From Pelagicoccus enzymogenes (GTDB lineage Bacteria; Verrucomicrobiota; Verrucomicrobiia; Opitutales; Opitutaceae): a DNA stretch of 64,000 bases. Below, in pieces: positions 32,797-41,847 of the stretch. Made by a program: the position numbers and the translations under genes. Numbering within the stretch: the first letter of the stretch is position 1; each line of letters opens with the position of its first letter. Under the pieces are notes generated by a model. It did not search any database. It saw only the letters and a program-made list of their open reading frames with translations, and had not been told where the DNA came from. The stretch lies in the NCBI RefSeq assembly GCF_014803405.1, contig NZ_JACYFG010000007.1, positions 62,001 to 126,000 on the forward strand, written 5' to 3'.

Positions 32797-34584
32797 ATGC
32801 TGAATACTCGATGGTCTGAGCGAACTCGCAATGTTCCGACTCCAGCCTCGCTCATTCTTATTTTTCTGCTGCAAGGCTGTGCGAAAACGCCGTCGCCTTC
32901 GCATGTCGAATTGGGTGACTCCGCATCTTCTGAAGCAATACCTGCCGTAAGTCGCGAAAATCTGGATACAGTAAACAGCGAAAACGCGAAAGATGGCGAA
33001 TCAGGGAATGAGAGCGGAATGAGCGATGGGGTAAATACTGCAGAAGCGGAAAAAGAGGTTGAGCTTACCGGCGAAGCTGAACCCGGAACTCGATCCCGCG
33101 GGGAGAAAACTAGCACTGGGCGAAAAGAGGGGGATTTCGAAAGGGGTGAGGCCCTTAAGGAGGTTCCGATTGTTTCGGAAGAGAAAAAGCGAGCGTTTCT
33201 GGATTATCTAGCGAAGGTTGAGAATATTCCACTGGACTTGGATCGACTGGAACAAAGTGTGCGTCAAAAATATGGTTTATTGGGCGTTGCTGATCCAGAA
33301 TCCGTTTTGAGCGAGTTGATCAAACTGCATGAAGCTGGCGACCAGACGGTTACCTACGACCTAGCTTTGTATTTGTCCTATGGGCACGCCTCGATCGTCG
33401 ATCATGACGCGGCCCATCAACTCTTTTTACAGGCCGTCTCACAAGGAGACGTTCGTGGTTTTTCGGCCTTGGGAAGTCTCTACCTCAATGGCATAGGAGT
33501 GGAGCAGGACAGCGTCGAGGCACAGACTTACTACGAATTGGCTTTGGCGGAGGGCGATTACGAAGCTGGCTACTTGCTGGGGATGGGAATGCAAGAGGGA
33601 CGCTTTGGCGCCGTCGATTTGGAGGAGAGCAGTCGCTATTTCGCTGCAGCGGCAGAGGCGGGGAGCCAAGCGGCTGTTCGAACACTGTTCGCCCAAGTGA
33701 CGAATAAAATGGGGAAAGTGACGCCTGCCCAGTACCTTGAATACATGACGTCTGTTCCCGAAATGGAGAATTGGTTGCTCAGGGGCGTTGAAGAGGGGCA
33801 GATCGAAGATATAATAGCGCTCTCAAAACACTATAGGCTGAGTGACCGATTGGAAGAGGCCAGTGCGATTCTGAAAAAGGGTATTGAGTTGGGGTCATAC
33901 GATTCTGCGGAGCAATTGCTTCAATTAAACTTCCCTCGTATATTTAAGGAAAGCGACACGCGCGCTGGCTTCGAGAAAATGTTTCAGAGCTTCGCTGAGG
34001 ACGGCTCAAGGCGTTCTGGCGAGGCATCCTTCTATCTCGCGCTTCTTGAAATTTCAAAAGGTGCTCAAGGAGCAGACCTAGATCGAGCCGTTAAGCTGCT
34101 GGAAAAGTCGCGCGAATCTTTCCACCCCAAAAGCAAGCTGGCCTTGCTTGGTATTCAAAGTGGAGTGCATCCCGCAAAGGCGATATTGGAAGCCATTAAA
34201 CTGGATAACAAAGAGGCGTATGCAGCTGCTAATGTGCTCGCTGCGGACTTGGGAGAAACCAAAGGCTCGAAAGTCGGAGCTCTAGACCGCCCGCCCACAG
34301 TGTTGAGAATACCCAAGCCCGAGTACCCCTATGAGATAATGAGAGAGGCGATCGATGGTACGGTTGTGGTAGAGCTTGTCGTAGACGACAAGGGGCAAGT
34401 TCATCGGCCAAAGGTAGTTGAATCCTCTCATGAGATCTTTGAGCAAGAGGCGCTGGAAACCGCTTTAAGGATCGAATTTCGGCCAGCAGTCAAAGACGGA
34501 AAGTCGGTAGCGGCAAAAGTGAGGATTCCCTTTCACTTCAAGCCGAGTGAAGACGCACTAGTACCTGCCGGCAAGGCAGAGTAG
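32797..34584 (+). CDS. Sel1-repeat lipoprotein with C-terminal TonB_C-like domain
   Basis: 595 residues from ATG 32797, chosen because MLNTRWSERTRNVPTPASLI runs into LIFLLQGC, a lipobox; ATG 32743 would add 18 residues. Residues 25-130 are a low-complexity Glu/Ser/Lys linker. About 165-450 holds Sel1/TPR-like repeats (ALGSLYLNGIGVEQDSVEAQ, YYELALAEGDYEAGYLLGMG). The last 100 residues are TonB_C-like: PKPEYPYEIMREAIDGTVVV, ELVVDDKGQVHRPKVVESS, then RIEFRPAVKDGKSV and KVRIPFHFKPS. This is an envelope lipoprotein that could bind a TonB-box or act as a scaffold. The ankyrin-TonB_C protein at 579 has the same idea with a different repeat. No operon partner is obvious. Confidence 0.8.
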   Translation: MLNTRWSERTRNVPTPASLILIFLLQGCAKTPSPSHVELGDSASSEAIPAVSRENLDTVNSENAKDGESGNESGMSDGVNTAEAEKEVELTGEAEPGTRSRGEKTSTGRKEGDFERGEALKEVPIVSEEKKRAFLDYLAKVENIPLDLDRLEQSVRQKYGLLGVADPESVLSELIKLHEAGDQTVTYDLALYLSYGHASIVDHDAAHQLFLQAVSQGDVRGFSALGSLYLNGIGVEQDSVEAQTYYELALAEGDYEAGYLLGMGMQEGRFGAVDLEESSRYFAAAAEAGSQAAVRTLFAQVTNKMGKVTPAQYLEYMTSVPEMENWLLRGVEEGQIEDIIALSKHYRLSDRLEEASAILKKGIELGSYDSAEQLLQLNFPRIFKESDTRAGFEKMFQSFAEDGSRRSGEASFYLALLEISKGAQGADLDRAVKLLEKSRESFHPKSKLALLGIQSGVHPAKAILEAIKLDNKEAYAAANVLAADLGETKGSKVGALDRPPTVLRIPKPEYPYEIMREAIDGTVVVELVVDDKGQVHRPKVVESSHEIFEQEALETALRIEFRPAVKDGKSVAAKVRIPFHFKPSEDALVPAGKAE

Positions 34585-34907
34585 GGCGGAGACGGTAGTC
34601 GTCACATGGCTTCGCTCGATGGCTGAGGGACTGTCCCGTAACTCGAGTTTTTGTTGGCTTGGACCGTGGTCCAGTCCGCGTTGCCCTTTGAAGCGGGGTT
34701 GCACTGCGGTCTGCAGCAAGCTGCAACCCTACGCAGCAGAGGCGAGTAGATTTCATTGGACTGACTCTGAGGCCAGTTTAGTAACTCGGGTAAAATGCGT
34801 GGGCGTATTGCTCGGGGCTCTCAGCGCAAGTGGAGTATCAGTTCTGCGAGGGACAGCCCTGAGGGGAATGATATTGAAAGCTCTGTAACGTGCGGGGCAG
34901 TGCGACT
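34585..34907. other. Intergenic stretch with a degenerate palindrome
   Basis: No convincing gene. GGGTTGCA (34696-34703) and TGCAACCC (34722-34729) form an 8-bp hairpin. The run GCAAGCTGCAACCCTAC at 34716-34732 resembles the right end of family D (GCAAGCGGCAGCCCTAC). The rest shows nothing I can interpret. Convergent genes end on both sides. Confidence 0.4.
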
Positions 34908-35165
34908 CTATACGTCGATGCCGAGGGTTTCGGCTAGCTCTTCGATGAGGCATTCCTTGAGGTAGATCGCGATATTTTCGTCGAGGCGGGCGCTCTCGTA
35001 CTTACCGTCCCGATCGAGGGCTTCGCTGTTTCTGCTGAGCTCGTCCGCGGTGTTGTGGAGGAAGCTTATCAACTCTTTGGAGTTAATGAAGCGGGGCAGG
35101 GATTCGTTGGGGCTGAGATTGCGATTTGCCCGCGCCATTCGGTTTTGCAGTGAATTCGTTTTCAT
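34908..35165 (-). CDS. Small hypothetical protein
   Basis: 85 residues, mostly helical and charged: RFINSKELISFLHNTADELS, then ALDRDGKYESARLDENIAIY and a Leu/Glu-rich end LKECLIEELAETLGIDV. No signal peptide, so it is probably cytoplasmic. I do not recognise a family. It begins 63 bp after the DUF3826 gene on the same strand and may share its promoter. No clear ribosome-binding site is visible. A real gene is somewhat more likely than not, because base composition at third positions resembles its neighbours. Confidence 0.45.
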   Translation of the reverse strand: MKTNSLQNRMARANRNLSPNESLPRFINSKELISFLHNTADELSRNSEALDRDGKYESARLDENIAIYLKECLIEELAETLGIDV

Positions 35166-35228
35166 AGGATGTGTTGGTTTGAGGATTGGTCTCTATCGAC
35201 TTTGGTATTTGTATCAGATTGGAGAATA

Positions 35229-36023
35229 CTATTTCTTGGAGGATTCGACCCAGGCTTTGTAGTGCTTGCGGTAGCCGTAGCCGAAGTAGTCGATCGAGAA
35301 CTCGTTACGGATCTTGTACTTTTTGAAGATCTTGATGATCCGCTTGCCGCTCCAGGCCGCTAGCGAATCTTCACGAGCTTGATTGAGGCGGTTCCAGATG
35401 ATCGCCTTTTCCGCATCGTTCATCTGAGGCACCATGGCAAGGTAGGCCTTGTAGGTTCGTTCTACTCCAGGCGAACGCGTAATGATATCCAAGAGTTCGA
35501 TACTTTTTTCGTGGCCCACTTCCGCTTCCAGTTCCCGAAGAAAGGTACGGATTTGTGGGGTGAATTGGGCGTAGATGGGGTCAATCTCCTCGCTCATAAT
35601 AGCGAGAGCCTTGAGCTCGTCTTTCTCTTTCCCGTCCGTGTTGCTGCGGGCTAAGTCCCATTCGTCCCAAGCGGCATCGAGGACGGGGTCCACCTCCTGG
35701 TGCCAGGCCCATACACGGGCGTAGTGTTGGCTGACGAGGTTTGCTACGCGCTCGGTTTGGCCGGCGTTTGCGAGCTCGAGCTTTTCCGCGAGTTGTCTGC
35801 CTTTGTTGAAAACGTTGTTTTGCATAGCCTCTGGTAGTTCGGGGTTCCACCAGGCGGGGTAGTTCTTGTCATCGATTTGGGCTTGTGCGCCCGCCGCCAC
35901 GCTTGCCGGAGTGGCGGCTTTGACTTGCGATGCTGCGAAGGAAAAGGCGGCGACGGTCATGACGCAGGAGAATGCGAGCGCTGACTTGCGGCGAAATCTT
36001 GATGCGGGGTTCGTTTTCAGCAT
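35229..36023 (-). CDS. DUF3826-type exported protein (paralogue 2)
   Basis: 264 residues. The signal peptide runs to about 36 (RRKSALAFSCVMTVAAFSFA ... QVKA). The mature part is helical: MQNNVFNKGRQLAEKLELAN, RVANLVSQHYARVWAWHQEV, then MVPQMNDAEKAIIWNRLNQA and a C-terminal FSIDYFGYGYRKHYKAWVES. The block order follows DUF3826, with a longer N-terminal insert than the other two copies (217 and 211 residues). Its promoter carries the GGTAACC-N4-GRTAAGG box with a -10 hexamer only 6 nt before the ATG, so the mRNA could be leaderless. Being next to the histidine kinase gene and sharing its putative box, it may be a periplasmic output or modulator of that system; this is inference. Confidence 0.75.
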   Translation of the reverse strand: MLKTNPASRFRRKSALAFSCVMTVAAFSFAASQVKAATPASVAAGAQAQIDDKNYPAWWNPELPEAMQNNVFNKGRQLAEKLELANAGQTERVANLVSQHYARVWAWHQEVDPVLDAAWDEWDLARSNTDGKEKDELKALAIMSEEIDPIYAQFTPQIRTFLRELEAEVGHEKSIELLDIITRSPGVERTYKAYLAMVPQMNDAEKAIIWNRLNQAREDSLAAWSGKRIIKIFKKYKIRNEFSIDYFGYGYRKHYKAWVESSKK

Positions 36024-36029
36024 TCCCGG

Positions 36030-36065
36030 AGTCTAGCTGAGGGAACCTTATCAAAGGGTTACCGG
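36030..36065 (-). promoter_or_regulatory. Response-regulator box and -10 element of the DUF3826 (paralogue 2) gene
   Basis: On the minus strand, bases 36065-36041 read CCGGTAACCCTTTGATAAGG followed by TTCCC, then 5 nt, then TAGACT at 36035-36030. GGTAACC and GATAAGG form an 11-bp-spaced direct repeat, as expected for OmpR-type regulators. Box and spacing recur at 38268 and 47352. Confidence 0.7.
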
Positions 36066-36096
36066 CAGCGGAAAAAACGATGTTTTGCGCAAGGCC

Positions 36097-37515
36097 TCAG
36101 TCAACTCTCTCGAATCCTGACAAAACGAACGTGATCCGGCCCCCTTCTTCGAAGTGGGCTTCAAGGGTGAGGCCGAGGCGCTCCGAGAAAGCTCGGGCGA
36201 TTGAGAGGCCGATACCGCTGTGGCTGCCGTCGGCCCGCGCTTTGTCTTTTCTCCAGAAGCGGTCGAAGAGGTGTTCCGTATCGGAAGCATCGAGGTCGGT
36301 CGTCCGGTTTGAAACTTGCAAACTGCCTTCTGCTGGATCGTACGCGATTGCTATCTCGCTTTGCGGCGTGGAGTAGGCTACGGCGTTGTCGACCAGATTT
36401 CCAACGACTCGTTGCAACATCTCCAAGTCGGAGACGACGCGAGCCTTGGAAGGGATACGGATGTCGAAGGAGAGTCCCTTGCTTGCTGCTTCGGCCGCAT
36501 TTCGCCGGCGGAGCCCTTCGATGAATTCCGAAAGCTGTATTTCCTTGCTCGATACAACGAGTTGATCGCTCTCGCAACGCATCAACTCGAAAAGCTGGTT
36601 TACGATCCGTTCCATCTGGGTGGCAATTTCGATGGCTGCTTGGTAGTCCTCCGCAGACTCGGGGTCTTTCCACTTCAAGCCTACCTCTGCGATGTTGCGC
36701 AGCTCCGCGATGGGGGTTCTCAGCTCGTGGGCAACGTCGGCGCTGAAGGTGCGTTCCCGTTCGAAGGAAACGCTCAGTCGGTCGAGGAGCTGATTGAGTT
36801 GGGTGGCGATCGGCTTGAGCTCGCCGGGCAGGCTATCCACCGAGAATCGCTGCGAGAGATTATGGGACTCGATGCGTCCCGTTTTGCTGGCGAGCAGAGC
36901 GAGAGACGAGAGGCCTTGTCGCAGGACCAAAGTCACCAGGATGGGAGTGACGATGAGAATGAGCAGGGTGACGCCGATCAGGTTGTTTCGGAGGCTGGCC
37001 AAGGCGGCCCGCTCTTCTTCGATGTTTTGGGCGACAACCAGAACGAGGGACTCCTCTTTTCCTTTCGTGTAGCGGTCGCGTCCGCGTTCCTTGGGACCGT
37101 AGCGGATCGCCACCGCTCGACAGAGGCGGCCTTCTTCTAGGCTAAAGTTCCAAAAAACCGCTTCGCGGGTCACTTGTGCGGGCTTGGGCAGGCTCTTGCG
37201 CCGGAGTGACTCGGATTTCTTGATCGTAGTGTCGCCGTTTTCCCAAATCTGGTAGTAGGCGCTTTGTACCTCGACGCTGAACTGTCTGAGAAGGCTGACC
37301 GTGAAGTGGAGCTCCACCTTCTCGTCCTCCTTGAGGTAGGTCGCCGACATGATGGAGTAGGCGTCGATCTGCAGCTTTTCTTCGATCCGCTGGTAGGCTC
37401 CCTTTTCTGCGCTGTAGTAAACGGCGTATCCGGAGAGGGCGAGTAGGGTTGCGAAGCAGAGGGTGAGGCCGATCGCCAGTTTTGCCCGAATGGTATTCAC
37501 ATCAAGCGTTCTCAA
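36097..37515 (-). CDS. Sensor histidine kinase of a two-component system
   Basis: 472 residues. TM1 lies at about 12-32 (LAIGLTLCFATLLALSGYAV), a periplasmic sensor at about 33-160, TM2 near 170-195 (LIGVTLLILIVTPILVTLVL), then a HAMP-like linker. The HisKA domain carries the phospho-acceptor His in FSADVAHELRTPIAE near 260. The ATPase domain has the N box VGNLVDNAVAYS near 377 and the G box GSHSGIGLSIARAF. All catalytic motifs are intact. The kinase should phosphorylate the response regulator encoded immediately upstream; the two genes overlap by 14 bp. The signal sensed is unknown. The regulon inferred from shared promoter boxes (efflux operon, HEAT protein, DUF3826 protein) suggests an envelope-stress role. 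Confidence 0.92.
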   Translation of the reverse strand: MRTLDVNTIRAKLAIGLTLCFATLLALSGYAVYYSAEKGAYQRIEEKLQIDAYSIMSATYLKEDEKVELHFTVSLLRQFSVEVQSAYYQIWENGDTTIKKSESLRRKSLPKPAQVTREAVFWNFSLEEGRLCRAVAIRYGPKERGRDRYTKGKEESLVLVVAQNIEEERAALASLRNNLIGVTLLILIVTPILVTLVLRQGLSSLALLASKTGRIESHNLSQRFSVDSLPGELKPIATQLNQLLDRLSVSFERERTFSADVAHELRTPIAELRNIAEVGLKWKDPESAEDYQAAIEIATQMERIVNQLFELMRCESDQLVVSSKEIQLSEFIEGLRRRNAAEAASKGLSFDIRIPSKARVVSDLEMLQRVVGNLVDNAVAYSTPQSEIAIAYDPAEGSLQVSNRTTDLDASDTEHLFDRFWRKDKARADGSHSGIGLSIARAFSERLGLTLEAHFEEGGRITFVLSGFERVD

Positions 37516-38173
37516 TCGTGTATCCGAGCCCGCGTCGCGTCTCGATTGGGCAAGGATAGCCTACTGCGTCGAACTTTCTGCGTATAGACGAGATGGCTGA
37601 TTCCACGACGTTGCTGCGTAGCTCCGCATTGTCGTCGTAGATGCGGGATTCGATATCGGTTTTGGATACGATTTCCCCGGAGCGCATAGCAATGTATTCA
37701 AGGATACGATACTCCCTCGGCTTGAGGGTGAGCTCTGAGCCGTCGACAGATACGCTTCGTTTGGATAGGTCGAGGCTGAGCGCTCCGAAGCTGATCTTGG
37801 ATCCTCGTACGTTGTAGCTGCGTCGGCAAAGCGCGTCGATCCGCGCGAGCAGTTCGTCCATCGCGAAGGGTTTTACGAGGTAGTCGTCCGCGCCCTTGCT
37901 CAATCCCTCGACGCGGTTTTCTACTTTGTCGCGAGCGGTGAGCATGAGAACGCAGCTGTTCACCTGTTTCTCCCTTAGCTTTGAGAGGATACTCAGGCCG
38001 TCCATTCCAGGGAGCATGATATCGAGAACGATCACGTCATAGTCGTCGTTCAGGGCCATCCAGCAGCCCTCTGAGCCGTCTCCCGTGAGATCGACTACGT
38101 AGCCGGACTTACGCAAGCCGAGTGCGAGGGAATCTCTCAATCGTTTGGAATCTTCAACAAGGAGTAGCTTCAT
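37502..38173 (-). CDS. OmpR-family response regulator
   Basis: 223 residues from ATG 38173 (MKLLLVEDSKRLRDSLALGL), which is the normal receiver start; the frame extends 10 codons upstream but without support. The receiver has the phospho-acceptor Asp in VIVLDIMLPGMDG near 52, Thr in LMLTARD and Lys in DYLVKPF. The winged-helix DNA-binding domain ends with SNVVESAISSIRRKFDAVGY and ETRRGLGYTIE, typical of OmpR/PhoB regulators. These bind direct repeats spaced 10-11 bp, which is what the box GGTAACC-N4-GRTAAGG offers at three nearby promoters. It is coupled to the kinase gene by a 14-bp overlap. The intergenic region toward 38326 contains one of the boxes, facing the divergent gene. Confidence 0.92.
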   Translation of the reverse strand: MKLLLVEDSKRLRDSLALGLRKSGYVVDLTGDGSEGCWMALNDDYDVIVLDIMLPGMDGLSILSKLREKQVNSCVLMLTARDKVENRVEGLSKGADDYLVKPFAMDELLARIDALCRRSYNVRGSKISFGALSLDLSKRSVSVDGSELTLKPREYRILEYIAMRSGEIVSKTDIESRIYDDNAELRSNVVESAISSIRRKFDAVGYPCPIETRRGLGYTIENA

Positions 38174-38267
38174 TGGGGCCGTGATCGCAGGCCTGAAAAC
38201 CAAAGGGAGGAAAGCCGATTCGCAACAGGTTTTTTGTGGTTTGCAGGAAAACTGATGATGTTTTCGA

Positions 38268-38303
38268 CCGGTAACCTTCCGATAAGGATCGGCGTGCTAG
38301 CAT
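38268..38303 (+). promoter_or_regulatory. Response-regulator box and -10 element of the HEAT-repeat gene
   Basis: CCGGTAACCTTCCGATAAGG at 38268-38287, continuing ATCGG to 38292, is followed after 5 nt by TAGCAT (38298-38303). The ATG of the HEAT gene is 22 nt further on. The same region lies about 95 bp upstream of the divergent response-regulator gene, so autoregulation is possible. Confidence 0.7.
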
Positions 38304-38325
38304 GAGCCTCTAAAATCGGTTTTCT

Positions 38326-39066
38326 ATGAAAGAAAGATCCATAGTCATGCTCTCGTTATCCGCTTTGCTCTGCTCGTTGCTAGCGGTGGGACTCAGCGTC
38401 TACGATCGTTTCATGGTGGCGGAGGCCGGCGATGCGGCGCACCTGGAAAGGATCGAGGAACTCGAGCGCGAACTGGCCTATTTGCAAGGTAGCGGTTACC
38501 CAGCTCGTACTGGGAGTTACGGTGATTCGAATGGCCGATCGGAAGCTGATCCGCTGTATTCTAAGTATCATGACAATTCAGCAGGTTATCTAGAAAGCGA
38601 CGTGGAGGAAATGCGCTGGACGATGGCGGTTCGAGGCTTCATGCCGGCCACTCCTGACCATATTGATCGGGCACGCAGGAGCATCTTCGACGAAAGCCTG
38701 GATGCCGAGCCTAAGCTTGCAGCCTTGAGGGTGCTTCGCCGGGCGGAGGGCTTGGACGACGATGTCGTGCGAGCAACCATCACTGCTTTTCACGCTACCG
38801 ATGATCCGCGCGTGCAGGAAGACATCCTGGAACTTTTGGACGGGGTGACCACTCCTGAGCTTGCGCCGACGCTATTGAAGGTAACGGCTGAACACTTGAA
38901 CTACCGTGTCAGGCGACAAGCGCTGGATGCCATGTCTGGCTTTCTGCCGGATCCGGAATTGGAAGATTGGCTCCGTTACGTGGAAAAGAATGACGGTTCC
39001 CGAAGGGTACGGGAAGAGGCCAGCCGCACTTTGCGTCACCTCGCGGAAAGGGAGCGGAAGGAATAG
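38326..39066 (+). CDS. Membrane-anchored HEAT-repeat protein
   Basis: 246 residues. One N-terminal membrane segment (MLSLSALLCSLLAVGLSVYD) is followed by a short coiled coil (HLERIEELERELAYLQG), a Gly/Ser/Tyr linker, and from about 95 a set of HEAT-like helical pairs: EPKLAALRVLRRAEGLDDDV, DPRVQEDILELLDGVTTPEL, LNYRVRRQALDAMSGFLPDP and RRVREEASRTLRHLAE. The repeats probably face the periplasm and mediate protein binding. The promoter carries the same box as the DUF3826 paralogue 2 and the TolC operon, divergent from the response regulator. The location resembles accessory genes next to Cpx-type systems, but there is no sequence link to CpxP. Confidence 0.75.
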   Translation: MKERSIVMLSLSALLCSLLAVGLSVYDRFMVAEAGDAAHLERIEELERELAYLQGSGYPARTGSYGDSNGRSEADPLYSKYHDNSAGYLESDVEEMRWTMAVRGFMPATPDHIDRARRSIFDESLDAEPKLAALRVLRRAEGLDDDVVRATITAFHATDDPRVQEDILELLDGVTTPELAPTLLKVTAEHLNYRVRRQALDAMSGFLPDPELEDWLRYVEKNDGSRRVREEASRTLRHLAERERKE

Positions 39067-39157
39067 CACCGTCAATTGTTACTTTAGATCAACTGTATTC
39101 AAAAACTGGACGGGCTGTTTTAGGGCGGTCCGATCCACGATCTCATTTTTATCTGTG

Positions 39158-41401
39158 ATGAATTACCCCAAACCCTGCTTACGCGTCTTGATGGCCTTCG
39201 CTATCATGAGCGGATCATGCCTAGAGGCCGAAGGAATGGCGCCTCTGCGAGTCGACTTGAATGCCCAGGCTCGTAACGACATGGAGACCGAGCATTGGAC
39301 CAACTGGCAGGCATCGGGTGCCGCGGCGAGTCGAAGTTTCGATGGTGTGACGGTTCGTTTAACCGCGGACAAGCGAGGCGGCGAACTCCGCTTCGAAGGA
39401 AGCAAGGCATTGATTGTGACGGGGCTTACCTTGGGCGCGGATGCGGCTGTTGTCGCTGGGGGTGAACCGTCTGTAATGACTTTGGAACTACGCGGGCTAC
39501 CCGCGGGAACGCATACCTTCACCAGCTTTCACGGCAGTATAGGAACGAAGCTAGAGGGAGCGTATTCAGTTCTCGTAGATGGGGTGCCGCTTGCAAGGGT
39601 CACGCCTGCCGCTCAAGCTGAAAGCAACGAAGATCTGGCCAGCGCCTTTGTCAGATTCGAAGCGAAGCGTGGCAAGGCGGTAACGATTCAGATTGTTGCG
39701 GACGGCACCGACCCGGTGGTGCTTAATGGTTTCGCGATCGATGACACGGATCCGAAGCATCGGGCCTTGAAACCCTCGCCAGCTAACTACGAACGGCATG
39801 CTGACGGCGATCGTGGTCGCGTTCGATTGAGTTGGACTCCGGCTGACTCTGCCGTAACGCAAAACGTGTTCTTCGCCTCGGACCGGGATGCGGAGGAGGC
39901 GGTACGGCGGGTCGCCGCGGCCGAGAAGCACTCTGACAGCTTCTGGAACTCCGTGCCCCAAGGGCGCGCGGTGGAGGTCCCTATCGAGCCGAACAATTCG
40001 CTGCTGCATTACGCTTGGAGGGTCGATTCGATCGACCCGCACGGGAACGTGACGCGGGGGGACATTTGGCGTTTTAGGGTGCGTCATTTGGCGTTTCCGA
40101 CTGCGGAAGGATACGGCCGATTCGCTATTGGCGGTCGCGGGGGAAGGGTCCTGCACGTGACCAATTTGAATGACTCGGGTCCCGGATCCTTGCGAGCTGC
40201 GGTGGAAGCCACCGGTCCGCGCACCGTGGTATTCGACGTATCGGGACTTATATCTCTGGAGTCGAAACTCGTTTTCGGCGAAGAAAACGAGTTTCTTACG
40301 ATCGCGGGCCAAACGGCTCCCGGAAAGGGGATTTGCATTCGAAACTATACCTTTGGCGGAATTGGAAGCCGCGATACGATCGTGCGTTTCATCCGTCTGC
40401 GTATGGGCGATCTAGCGGGCGAAACGATGGACGGCATGGGGCTGGCGAGTGGCGATCACAGCATTGTCGATCACTGCTCGATCTCGTGGAGTATCGACGA
40501 AGCCTTCAGCTCGCGCGGGGCCAAGAACATCACCTTCCAACGAAACTTGATTTCCGAGGCTTTGAACGTGGCGGGCCACCGCAAATACGGCGAGAACAAG
40601 GGACATGGCTATGCGGGATCGATAAGCGGAAACGTGGGAAGTTTTCACCACAGCCTCTTGGCCCACAACGCTGGACGGAACTGGTCGCTCGCGGGAGCCA
40701 TTGACCAGGCGAATCGCCACGCGGGGCGGTTGGATATTCGTAATATGGTGGTATACAACTGGCGGAACCGGACGACGGACGGGGGCGCCCGCGAAGTGAA
40801 TTTCGTAAACAACTATTACAAGCCGGGGCCGGCTTCGGAGGTGATGACGTATTTGAATCCGCAATACGAAAATCCATCTTTCGGTCCGCAGCAGTACTAT
40901 GTTTCTGGAAACGTAATGGAAGGTGTGGTTGGGCCGGAAGGTCCCGCCAGCGGCTATGAAGGAATGCGGGTGAGAGGCAAGCAGCCTTGGCCAGTTACGG
41001 TGGAGCAACCGTTTTTTGAATCCTACGTGACAACCCATAGCGCTGAAGAAGCTTATGAAAACGTGCTCGCGGACGTTGGCTGCAATGTGCCGATGTTGGA
41101 TGATCACGACAAAAGAGTCATCCAAGAGGTGCGCACTGGGACCACGACTTTTGTGGGCAGCCGCTCTGGTTTGCCCGGTTTGCCGGATTCGCAAACGGAC
41201 GTGGGAGGATGGGAGGACTATCCGGTAGTCCACCGTCCTGAAAATTGGGATACGGATCGGGATGGACTGCCTGACCAGTGGGAAGCTCGCAAGGGATTGG
41301 ATCCTCGCGACGGGAAGGATGGAGCCGAAGATCCTGACGGAGATGGCTATACCCATTTAGAGGACTACCTCAACTGGCTGGCAGCCGGAAATACATTTTA
41401 G
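39158..41401 (+). CDS. Secreted PL1 pectate lyase with N-terminal malectin/FN3-like modules
   Basis: 747 residues from ATG 39158, which begins a signal peptide (MNYPKPCLRVLMAFAIMSGS). About 30-200 is a malectin-like beta-sandwich (LTLGADAAVVAGGEPSVMTL, GTHTFTSFHGSIG), about 210-320 an FN3-like domain ending HYAWRVDSIDPHG, then the PL1 helix from LAFPTAEGYGRFAIGGRGGR with IDEAFSSRGAKNITFQRNLI, and a calcium-binding-like tail (DTDRDGLPDQWEARKGLDP). From the sandwich onward it matches the C-terminal two thirds of the esterase/PL1 fusion at 12175-15828, including GYGRFA-x-GGRGG and the NYYKPGPAS segment, but it lacks the esterase. It cleaves polygalacturonate or a related backbone. It follows the HEAT gene by 91 bp. 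Confidence 0.92.
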   Translation: MNYPKPCLRVLMAFAIMSGSCLEAEGMAPLRVDLNAQARNDMETEHWTNWQASGAAASRSFDGVTVRLTADKRGGELRFEGSKALIVTGLTLGADAAVVAGGEPSVMTLELRGLPAGTHTFTSFHGSIGTKLEGAYSVLVDGVPLARVTPAAQAESNEDLASAFVRFEAKRGKAVTIQIVADGTDPVVLNGFAIDDTDPKHRALKPSPANYERHADGDRGRVRLSWTPADSAVTQNVFFASDRDAEEAVRRVAAAEKHSDSFWNSVPQGRAVEVPIEPNNSLLHYAWRVDSIDPHGNVTRGDIWRFRVRHLAFPTAEGYGRFAIGGRGGRVLHVTNLNDSGPGSLRAAVEATGPRTVVFDVSGLISLESKLVFGEENEFLTIAGQTAPGKGICIRNYTFGGIGSRDTIVRFIRLRMGDLAGETMDGMGLASGDHSIVDHCSISWSIDEAFSSRGAKNITFQRNLISEALNVAGHRKYGENKGHGYAGSISGNVGSFHHSLLAHNAGRNWSLAGAIDQANRHAGRLDIRNMVVYNWRNRTTDGGAREVNFVNNYYKPGPASEVMTYLNPQYENPSFGPQQYYVSGNVMEGVVGPEGPASGYEGMRVRGKQPWPVTVEQPFFESYVTTHSAEEAYENVLADVGCNVPMLDDHDKRVIQEVRTGTTTFVGSRSGLPGLPDSQTDVGGWEDYPVVHRPENWDTDRDGLPDQWEARKGLDPRDGKDGAEDPDGDGYTHLEDYLNWLAAGNTF

Positions 41402-41512
41402 AAAACCTTTTTGTAGTACGGAGTTCGAAGAGGCGTGAGGGTGGGGACCCTTGCGTCTCTTTTTTTTGGGGGTGAGATTGGGTTGGGTTATCACGCGATT
41501 TATATGGGCCTC

Positions 41513-41546
41513 CTGCAACGCGGCGTGCCGCAAGCGGCAGCCCTAC
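41513..41546. repeat. Family D element (half)
   Basis: CTGCAACGCGGCGTGCCGCA... ending AGCGGCAGCCCTAC differs by one base in 34 from the reverse complement of 51277-51310. Related copies are at 59668-59699 and 60575-60608. Confidence 0.8.
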
Positions 41547-41692
41547 ACTTTTAATCAACAAACAGCAGTCTACACTGCCTTGGGATGATACTTTTTTTGG
41601 GGGGTGAGATCGGGTTAGTTAGCATGTTAAGTGTTCTTTCACCGGGGGCCAGAGGTCCTGTCTTTGTCGTTCCTTGCATGCTAAGCCCTTCC

Positions 41693-41755
41693 GTAGGAAG
41701 CGACCTTGCGTCGCGATCAAGCGGTCTCCAATCGCGACGCAAGGTCGCTTCCCAC
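41693..41755. repeat. Family B palindromic element, clean copy
   Basis: Arms 41693-41717 (GTAGGAAGCGACCTTGCGTC...) and 41731-41755 are 25 nt with one mismatch and a 13-nt loop. This is the best copy for defining the family. Confidence 0.9.
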
Positions 41756-41823
41756 AAGATGTTTTCTTTGCGAAGTTGCTGGTTTGAGATCGTTGAGATC
41801 CCTCTTGGGGTCTGCAGCGCGGT

Positions 41824-41847
41824 CGCTGGCTGAAGCTCAGCGCTACG
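41824..41847. repeat. Family A right arm next to the ABC permease stop codon
   Basis: CGCTGGCTGAAGCTCAGCGC... is identical over 24 nt to the right arm at 10063-10086. It ends 4 nt from the minus-strand stop codon at 41852-41854. No paired left arm is present. Confidence 0.8.

Noticed and set aside
36316-37140. A 274-codon plus-strand open frame across the histidine kinase
   Set aside because: The kinase on the minus strand has all catalytic motifs; the plus frame is rich in Gly/Asp/Glu without any recognisable domain.
38326-39066. CpxP-type regulator of the adjacent two-component system
   Set aside because: The genomic position is similar, but the sequence has HEAT-like repeats and a membrane anchor and lacks the LTxxQ motifs of CpxP.
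40412-41356. A 314-codon minus-strand open frame across the PL1 gene
   Set aside because: Shadow of the lyase, which has conserved PL1 motifs through the same interval.
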